DNA from: Anthostomella pinea
Lineage: Eukaryota > Ascomycota > Sordariomycetes > Xylariales > Xylariaceae
DNA: 64,000 nucleotides
NCBI GenBank assembly: GCA_963556695.1
Contig: CAUWAG010000006.1
Span: 4,526,001-4,590,000 of the forward strand
Reading direction: 5' to 3'
Under the pieces are notes generated by a model. That model did no database searches. It had not been told where the DNA came from and saw only the letters and a list, made by a program, of their open reading frames with translations. Shown here in pieces: positions 56,626 through 64,000 of this stretch. How positions within the stretch are numbered: position 1 is the stretch's first letter; each line of letters opens with the position of its first letter. The translations under genes were made by a program, and so were the position numbers.

Positions 56626-57648
56626 TTACTGTCCTTTCAACAGCTTCTCAAGAGACGTCATAGCCTTCTTTCCAAACTCACCCATGTCACTGTACTTATC
56701 CGGTCCCTTTCCATCAAACACTTCCACCGACAGGAAGCCCCTGAACCCGGTCTTCAGCACGGCATTGAGGAAATCTTTTACGGGCAGATAACCACCGTCA
56801 AAAGGTATCGGTCGGTAGTCGTGACTCCATTGACCCCGTGGTCTCAGTCCCTCGCTGTCGGCCTTTGCTTCCAGGGGAGGGTCCATCTTGTAGGCATCCG
56901 ATATCTGAAGCAGGAAGATCTTTTCCGGTGGTACCGTCTTGGCCAGCTCGGAAAGGCTCTCGTTCCATCTAAACTCCAAGTCTTGTTTCGACACTCCCTC
57001 CACAAGCCCAGACTTGGTGGTCGGATCTGCCCATTCTCCTCCAGCACTCTGGAACGTGTCCAAGCATAGACCGATGTTCGGTCGGTCCACCTTCTGCACA
57101 ATCTGCCACACGTCCTTCCAGTCGGGGGCATGCGTGGCCCAACACCAGTTCTCGTATGCGATACGCATCCTCTTTGGCGCCATCAGATCTGCCAACTCAG
57201 CCAGGTCACCTGCTAGCTCATCGAACGAGGACGATATCCCCGGGGCGTCCGAGGATCCGATCTGCAGCATGTCGGTTCCCACAGCTTCCATGACTCGCAT
57301 CCACCCCTTTGCTCGTGTGAACGCATCTTTTCTCTCCTTGCTCCCCTTGGGCCATCCCTCAAAGTTGGCGAACGGTTGCAACATGAGGATCTTGAGCTTG
57401 TGTTCTTGTGTTTGCTTCTTGACCTCCTTTCCAATCGCAACAAGGGTATCGTGGTCCTTGGGGTCCGGCTCCTGGCCATTCAGCATTTTGCCATAAGCCA
57501 GAATGTCAGGCATTCCCAGCTCAATGGCGTCGAACCCGGCATCGGCGATGGCCTTGAGCTTCAAGGGCAGAGTATGTGATTCCTTGTGACCGATGCTGAC
57601 TGTTGCGTAGCTTGTCGGCACCTTTGCGCCTTTGTATTCGATCGGCAT
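56626..57648 (-). CDS. Xylose-isomerase-like TIM barrel, probable 3-dehydroshikimate dehydratase type
   Basis: A single exon of 340 residues. Signature segments are YATVSIGH, LKLKAIADAGFDAIELGMPD, LKILMLQPFANFEGW, DMLQIGSSD, MRIAYENWCWATHAPDW, IGLCLDTFQSAGGEWADP, KIFLLQISDAYKM and GFRGFLSVEVFD. The Glu/Asp/His/Glu set along strands 5-8 (YEN, LDT, SDA, VEVF) is the metal site of this superfamily. The LQPF and ENW motifs resemble fungal dehydroshikimate dehydratases, which turn 3-dehydroshikimate into protocatechuate in the quinate pathway. No other quinate genes are adjacent, so the reaction remains an inference. Confidence 0.75.
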   Translation of the reverse strand: MPIEYKGAKVPTSYATVSIGHKESHTLPLKLKAIADAGFDAIELGMPDILAYGKMLNGQEPDPKDHDTLVAIGKEVKKQTQEHKLKILMLQPFANFEGWPKGSKERKDAFTRAKGWMRVMEAVGTDMLQIGSSDAPGISSSFDELAGDLAELADLMAPKRMRIAYENWCWATHAPDWKDVWQIVQKVDRPNIGLCLDTFQSAGGEWADPTTKSGLVEGVSKQDLEFRWNESLSELAKTVPPEKIFLLQISDAYKMDPPLEAKADSEGLRPRGQWSHDYRPIPFDGGYLPVKDFLNAVLKTGFRGFLSVEVFDGKGPDKYSDMGEFGKKAMTSLEKLLKGQ

Positions 57649-58522
57649 CTTGCTGGTGTGTGGGTATGAGTTATTTCGATGGGGTATGTGTATGGGTTTT
57701 CGATATTGGCATCAATATTACTGTCTATGAAAAGGCAATGGGGGAGTGAGGAGCTCTTTTTGAATGATACCGAACATGAATGTCACACCTGTCAAGTGAC
57801 GTCAACGAACAACGGGCTAGCAGAGTGATATCGATCGTGAACGGCTACGCAACAATGATGTGATGGCTATAGTCGGCCCGGGCAGCAACAGCATAGCATA
57901 CCTGTGTGACCTTCACACCAGCGCAGCAACAAGTGCATATCCTCGTACCTACCGTAGATACTAGGTAAATCAAATTCAATATCGTCTTTTGACAGAACAT
58001 CGAAGCACTCTTGGATGCGACTGACACCTACAACAGCCCTGTGAGTATGCGACCCCGAAAGCACTAACTCATAGCCAACAGCCAATCAGCTGCGGCCAAT
58101 TTGGCTCAGAGTGGAAATGTACGCCTGCAGATGCCCTCCCTGACTGCCCGACCACTCTCAGCTCTGTGATTTCACCTTCACTTCAATCTTCATCGAGACC
58201 AAACGAGCAGGCTTCCAAGCTGTAAAGTGGGATCGAAACCCACACTTTGTAATCAGTATGATGATGGAACCTGCAGAATCGCCCAGTCTTTTCGATCCTT
58301 ATCTGAGGCTTTCTTGCGGACCTGGTCCTCCGTTGGGTCGCTGGGTCGTTGGGACCTGAGTCAAGACCCACTGTGCCGTCACTCGCGTTGAGCTATTTTC
58401 AACGCTGTGAAATAGATAGAATAAATATCTTCAAGCTGCAGGGAGAGACTCGCATACTGTACAATTGTACAACTGTCTCGATACCCTCATCTCCCTTTCA
58501 ACGACTATCACCTTCCCCCAAA
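57649..58522. promoter_or_regulatory. Divergent region, TIM-barrel gene / bisphosphatase
   Basis: 874 bp with two promoters expected. A GTGGGATCGAAACCCAC hairpin (58226-58242) resembles a tRNA T-arm but no complete tRNA surrounds it. Confidence 0.35.
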
Positions 58523-59548
58523 ATGACCGTTTCTAATTCCAAGGTATCTGCCGCCCTCGCAGAACGTCTGGCGTCGGCCGCGCCGTCGGGCGTCCACACA
58601 GCACTCATCGAATCCGTGCTGCCAACACTGATCGACTGCATCGCCGACATCGCCAAGACCCTGCGGCAAGCCCACCACGTGTCGCAGGCCGGCTCTGCCA
58701 ACGCGTTCGGAGACGACCAGCTGAACGTCGATGTCCTGGCCGAGAACAGCATCCGCGAGGCCATTGCGCGCTGTCCCGCCGTCGCGACCGCCAGCAGCGA
58801 GGAGGACCCGGTCGAGAGACCGGCGCAAAAGGGGGACGTCCCATCTGGCGGTGCCGTCCCCGAGGAGCACTACACGGTGGCCTTCGACCCGTTAGACGGC
58901 AGCTCCATCATCGCGCCCAACTGGACCGTCGGCACCATCATCGGCATCTGGCAGGGCCCGACGGCGCTGAACCAACCGCCCGCCAGCAAACTGGTCGCCT
59001 CCGTGCTGGGAGTCTACGGCCCGCGGACCACGGCCTTCATCGCGCTCCGCGTCCCGGGCTGCGAGCCGGCGTGTCTGGAGATCGGCATCGGCGAGAACGG
59101 CGCGCGGGACTGCGAGATCGTGCGGGAGGAGGTCAAGCTCGCGAAACCGCCCTTCAAGACGCGGTACTTCGCGCCGGCCAACTTGCGGGTCGCGGGCGAG
59201 GACGAGAAGTACATGAAGCTGATCTCGCACTTTATCGAGAACAACTACTCACTGCGGTACTGCGGCGGGCTTGTCCCGGACGTGGTGCATGCGCTCGTCA
59301 AGGGCCACGGTGTGTACGTCAACCCAGTCATGGACGCGCACAAGGCGAAGTTGCGGCGGTTGTATGAGCTGTACCCTATTGCTCTCATCATGGAGTGCGC
59401 GGGTGGAAAGGCTCTCGACCCGGCGTATGGGAAGCGCATCCTCGACAAGAACCTGGAGGATCTGAACGAGACGGCTGGGCTGATCTGCGGGACGTCTGAG
59501 GATGTGCATTATGCCAAGCAGGCACTGCTTGGTGGGCCACATGCGTGA
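58523..59548 (+). CDS. Sedoheptulose-1,7-bisphosphatase-like enzyme (FBPase/SBPase superfamily)
   Basis: A single exon of 341 residues; the start follows CCCCCAAA. Residues ~110-125 (YTVAFDPLDGSSI) hold the Li-sensitive phosphatase metal motif DPLDGSS. DQLNVDVLAENSI supplies the upstream acidic residue, GIWQG follows, and the substrate/metal-binding end has YSLRYCGGLVPDVVHAL, KLRRLYELYPIALIMECAGGKA. It resembles the plastid-type SBPases found in many fungi, which hydrolyse sedoheptulose-1,7-bisphosphate (family knowledge), more than the gluconeogenic fructose-1,6-bisphosphatase. High GC at third positions suggests good expression. Confidence 0.88.
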   Translation: MTVSNSKVSAALAERLASAAPSGVHTALIESVLPTLIDCIADIAKTLRQAHHVSQAGSANAFGDDQLNVDVLAENSIREAIARCPAVATASSEEDPVERPAQKGDVPSGGAVPEEHYTVAFDPLDGSSIIAPNWTVGTIIGIWQGPTALNQPPASKLVASVLGVYGPRTTAFIALRVPGCEPACLEIGIGENGARDCEIVREEVKLAKPPFKTRYFAPANLRVAGEDEKYMKLISHFIENNYSLRYCGGLVPDVVHALVKGHGVYVNPVMDAHKAKLRRLYELYPIALIMECAGGKALDPAYGKRILDKNLEDLNETAGLICGTSEDVHYAKQALLGGPHA

Positions 59549-59771
59549 TTCTACCACCTCTGGGGTCGTGCAATATGCGGCAAGAAGGGCAATCCAGACA
59601 TGGAGCATAGCGAAGGAGTGGAATCGGGTTTCTTAGAAACGTCACCTATAGAATTGGAAGGATAGAGGCGCCTGGGCCTTGGGAAATGTCACGATTTTTT
59701 GATCTGCTCCGCCACTGATTGCCTGCCCTCAGCTGCTACAATCACCCCTCTCGAGATGCTTGTTGTCGTGA

Positions 59772-59844
59772 CTGGAATAAGCTGGCTGGAATGAACAGTC
59801 TCAAGCGGCCACTGTCGGTGATCATTACATGGTGCTTATTCCAG
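59772..59844. repeat. Short inverted-repeat element related to the MITE core
   Basis: 73 bp bounded by perfect CTGGAATAAGC / GCTTATTCCAG, the same inner motif as in the two intronic MITEs, without their outer ends. It lies between two convergent genes. Confidence 0.7.
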
Positions 59845-59900
59845 ATAAAAGGAGCCCTCTTCAATGTCCGCTAACTGGTCAAAGGGCGTGCAGCAGTGTA

Positions 59901-61073
59901 TCATGCTGGAACGTTCCCAAACCGACACTGAGCCCACGCCATACTGCCCTCATGTAACGTCCAAGTTCTCTTCCCAACATCATCACCAGCAGCACCGGCG
60001 GCCACATAGACAGGCATGAGATGATCGAACCGCGGATGGGCTTGTCTGGCATCTGGCCGCTTAACCACTTCCGCCATGCGAGCCTGTCGCTCACTGGGCG
60101 GAGCCTCGACCGCATCCTTCAAAGCCTCGTCGAACGACACCGTGTAAGGCATCGGCTGCGAGCTACCCTGACTGGCAAAGTAGTCTCTCAGGTTGTGCAC
60201 CGACATGCCGGCGCCGATGACAACGATGTTCTCGTCCCGCAGAGCGGCAACGGCTTGCCCTAGTCGATAGTGCGAGTCGACGTCTTGGTTATTGTAGAGG
60301 CTGACTTGGACCAGGGGTACGTTGAGAGGGTTCTTCTCGGGGTGGAAAGCTTATATGCGTGTCAGTTAAGAGCACATCATATTCGAGACTGCCATACTCA
60401 CCGACGTGGAAGCCGGACCATACACCGTGATCGAGCCCCCTGGTAACGCCTTCGGACTGGATCCCAGCCTGCTTCAGGAGACCGAGAACTTTGGAAGCTA
60501 GTTCTGGGCTACCCTGGTTTGGGTATTGGGCCTTGTAGTAATTCGACGGAAAGCCATAGAAGCTGTCTGTGTATTAGTGGCCGAGAATCATTGGATGACC
60601 GTAGAGGTCAATGACTTACTCATAGATTAAATCGGTCTTTACTGCCGTATTGACCTCGATCTTCCTGGGCTCAGCCTCCCAGTGCCCAGAGAAGACGACG
60701 ACTGCCTTTGGTTTCACCTTCTCGGTGATCTCCTTGCCTATCTTCTGCAGCACGGGGAATGCAGGATGCGCTGTATTGTACATCACGTCCGGCTGCAACT
60801 TATCGTCAGTAAATCTACGGGTCGAATGCATGCATGGGAAGCCAATCGACTTACGCCGCCATGGCTGAAGAAGTAGACGGGGGCTTTTGTCGACATTGAT
60901 TTGGTGGCAAAGGGGCTCGTGAGCGAATACATCGCAAGCAATGAAGGCAGAGAGGCCAGTGTCGATAGGGGTAACAAGTTACGAGACGATGGATTTGACA
61001 GCAAGATAGCCACGGCCACAACAATGGTTGCGAGTATGAGCAATGGTCTTCTGAACGATGTGAAGGAGTCCAT
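59901..61073 (-). CDS. DODA/LigB-type extradiol aromatic-ring-opening dioxygenase
   Basis: Exons 61073-60855, 60792-60620, 60562-60402 and 60349-59901 give 333 residues. LigB-fold motifs are VYFFSHGGPDVMYN, VVVFSGHWEA, LIYDFYGFPSNYY, GLDHGVWSGFHVAFHP, VVIGAGMSVHNL and HPRFDHLMPVYVAAGAAGD; the His residues in SHGG, SGHW and LDHG fit the metal site. The class cleaves catechols such as DOPA (family knowledge). Exon 1 adds a hydrophobic leader (RRPLLILATIVVAVAILL) ahead of M60 (MSTKAPVYFF), where many homologs begin, so both anchored and soluble forms may exist. The acceptor GACAG before 60562 is chosen over an earlier CACAG because only it gives YDFYGFP. Confidence 0.88.
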
Positions 61074-61560
61074 GAGGAAGGCAAGAGGTTATGTATCGAC
61101 TTGTCGTGCCGGCAGACAGGTGGAATTATATACTTAGGTATGCGACTGTCTCGAAGTTCATATGTTGTTCCCGACTTGAATCGGAGCTGAAACGGGACAG
61201 CCGGACCGCTAAGTTGATCACCTAATACCCGATTCTTCAGCGATTACGAAAGATCGGTCAGCAGCCTGTCGAGCCCTGTGGCGATTCCAATGCAAAGCAG
61301 CTCCCAGTAAATCTGTCATTGTCTCACATTTGAGCAAATCGACAGTCGTATATGTTCCTCGCTGGGAGTTTACGACTGTGCTTTTAGTACATAAGTCGGG
61401 CGCCTCCAGGGTGTTACGACAGCTAACAAACAGCCCTGTTCCGTGGGAAGGAGGGGCGCTGAATGAAGTGCAGCAGCCTCAGTGTCGACCAATCGAACCT
61501 CACATTAAATCCATCCACTTCCACAGCTCTCACTCTGGCACGACCATCGAGTCAAAGTGA
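61074..61560. promoter_or_regulatory. Divergent promoter, dioxygenase / thioesterase
   Basis: 487 bp between the two ATGs; no other features were seen. Confidence 0.4.
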
Positions 61561-62573
<1,013 letters not shown>

Positions 62574-63246
62574 TCTCGATAGAAGCACGAGAAGCTGTGA
62601 CAGGTTTTCGCTTCACTGCTATGGAGTAGTTGCATAGAGTTGCCTGCTTGTTAGAGAGAGAAGCTGGTGTTTCTTTACATAAAGGGCTTGGCGTTGAGGG
62701 AATGGTAAGGCATGGTGCAGACTCGGCTAGGCAGATTAGTCCAAAGGCAAGTGTTAGATATGGAATACCACTCTGTGCAGTTGTTGAGATTCATTCCACT
62801 GGCAGGTAGCAAGAAAGAAGATTGTTGCCATGGTCCCTGTATCAGGGGTTCCGGTCTAATAGAACACATCTCTAAAATTGTCTTTGGTTTCTTTTGCAAA
62901 TTGTTCTGTCCCAGGGAATTATCGCGGTGTCCATCTGCCTTCATGTTCGTGCAACGATACCCCTCAAGGTTTCCTCCTGCTCGAAGCCAGTCTATCTACG
63001 ATGGAAACGATTAGTCCATGGACCATGTCCATCACGTCAATCATTTAGCAATGTAAATCATAGTAGTCATATCATTGAAAGTCTACTTGTAAGAACTAGT
63101 CTGCCTACCGGGTATGCATCCAGGAGATTTCCCTTCCACTCAAAGCAATCTGTACCTCGCCATCGGTTGAATGCAATCGCATAAAGCCACACCCCCAAAA
63201 CCTAAACCTGAACTCCTGACCGTAGTCCGCTGCTGAGGTGTTGAAA
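62574..63246. other. Convergent intergenic region
   Basis: 673 bp between 3' ends; no gene or repeat was supported. Confidence 0.35.
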
Positions 63247-64000
63247 TCATAGCTCGGTCTTGGACGCGTTGTTGCTCGGCGGGACGGTGGATGGACCTTC
63301 AGGGGTGACGTATGCCTTTGTCATTCCACCATCGACGACCATCTCGTGGCCGTTGACGAAGCTAGCCTCGTCAGTTGCTAGGAACAAAACAGCCTGCGCT
63401 TGCTCGATGGCCTCGCCAAAGCGGCCGCCGGGAAGGTGAATCTCCCGGCGCAGGCGCTTGGTCTTGTCGTCGCCAAGCCAGTCTTGCAATAGGGGGGTGT
63501 TCAGGGGTGCGGGACACAAGCTGTTGAAACGATATCCCTCTCGCGCGTGGACGATGGCCAACTCGCGAGTCAGTGCGAGGACGGCGCCCTTGGAAGCGGT
63601 GTAGGCTAGTTGTGGTGTCGCCGAACCGACAAGGGCCACGACCGAGGCCGTGTTGATGATGCTCCCCTTGGTCTTGTTGTGTCTGCGTAGGGCCAAGACG
63701 GCGTGCTTGCATCCGTACCACACACCCTTCACGTTGATCGACATTGTAAGGTCCCAGATGTCCTCGGGTGTACCGACCGCGTCGTCGTCGCGCGCGTGCA
63801 TGATGCCTGCGTTGTTGAAGATGACGTCGAGGCCGCCCCAGGAGTCGAGCGATTCGACCATGGCCTGGATCTGGCTTTCTTTGGAAACGTCGCAAGTCTG
63901 TAGTACAGCGTTGGATTAGTCCTTGTGTACTGGGAAGATCGGGAGGCACGAGTGTAATGTGTGACATACCATTGTTTCCACTCGGCTGGCGTTTGGTACG
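63247..64000 (-). CDS. Short-chain dehydrogenase/reductase, N-terminus off the window
   Basis: Exon 63897-63247 and the end of an upstream exon (64000-63970) are visible, joined by a 72-nt intron (GTATGTC...CTACAG) that gives RVETMTCDVSKESQIQAM. The SDR features are DVIFNNAGIMHA, INVKGVWYGCKHAV, the catalytic Ser in IINTASVVALVGSA, YTASKGAVLALTREL (YxxxK) and a late NGHEMVVDGGMT. The NAD(P)-binding glycine motif lies beyond the edge. Classical SDR oxidoreductase; substrate unknown. The C-terminus is extended by about 20 Pro/Ser/Thr-rich residues. Confidence 0.9.

Noticed and set aside
58226..58242. tRNA-like T-arm hairpin GTGGGATCGAAACCCAC
   Set aside because: The loop lacks the leading TT, and no matching acceptor, D-arm or anticodon arm could be built on either strand.

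Overview
The window is nuclear DNA of a filamentous ascomycete (Pezizomycotina). Most genes carry 1-3 short GT-AG introns of about 45-100 nt. Housekeeping genes are of clear fungal type (SSS1, CBP4, a mitochondrial pyruvate carrier, a complex I NDUFA2-like subunit, FMP46, Nup53, Ivy1, a Chs4/Skt5-type SEL1 protein with a CAAX end). Gene-rich DNA of ordinary base composition is interrupted by one strongly AT-rich block that looks like repeat-induced point mutation (RIP). Exon boundaries were placed by hand from splice consensus, reading-frame phase and family conservation, and lie in the evidence fields. No similarity search was run.

Layout. 0-22 kb: a two-Myb DNA-binding protein (runs off the left edge), a DUF7704-type membrane protein, a forkhead-domain reading frame that follows in frame after the stop of a CPSF6-like RNA-binding protein, SSS1, a DCAF11/LEC14B-like WD40 protein, a SET-domain methyltransferase, CBP4, the Chs4-type chitin synthase activator, and a divergent pair of mitochondrial genes (pyruvate carrier / NDUFA2). 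22-34 kb: a 2037-residue low-complexity RRM protein with long internal repeats, FMP46, Nup53, Ivy1.

34.7-42.2 kb is a decayed, repeat-bearing compartment: a frameshifted pseudogene, an AT-rich block of about 3 kb holding GC-richer solo-LTR-like islands (one with a clean 5-bp target duplication) and a 23-copy 9-bp minisatellite, an unrecognised small gene, a second gene remnant with one in-frame TGA, and a truncated histone-H3-fold fragment.

42-64 kb is an accessory/metabolic segment: a DUR3-type urea transporter, a LaeA-like methyltransferase, a flavin monooxygenase, a secreted S41 peptidase, a Kes1/Osh4-type sterol-binding protein, a 3-dehydroshikimate-dehydratase-like TIM barrel, a sedoheptulose-1,7-bisphosphatase-like enzyme, a DODA-type extradiol dioxygenase, an acyl-protein thioesterase and an SDR (runs off the right edge). 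A miniature inverted-repeat element of about 190-200 bp sits inside one intron of the urea transporter and one intron of the monooxygenase, with partial relatives elsewhere.

The most unusual signals are the ATG-less forkhead frame behind the CPSF6-like stop codon, its repeat-built N-terminal part that appears copied from the neighbouring gene and read in another frame, the intronic MITE family, and the H3-like fragment.
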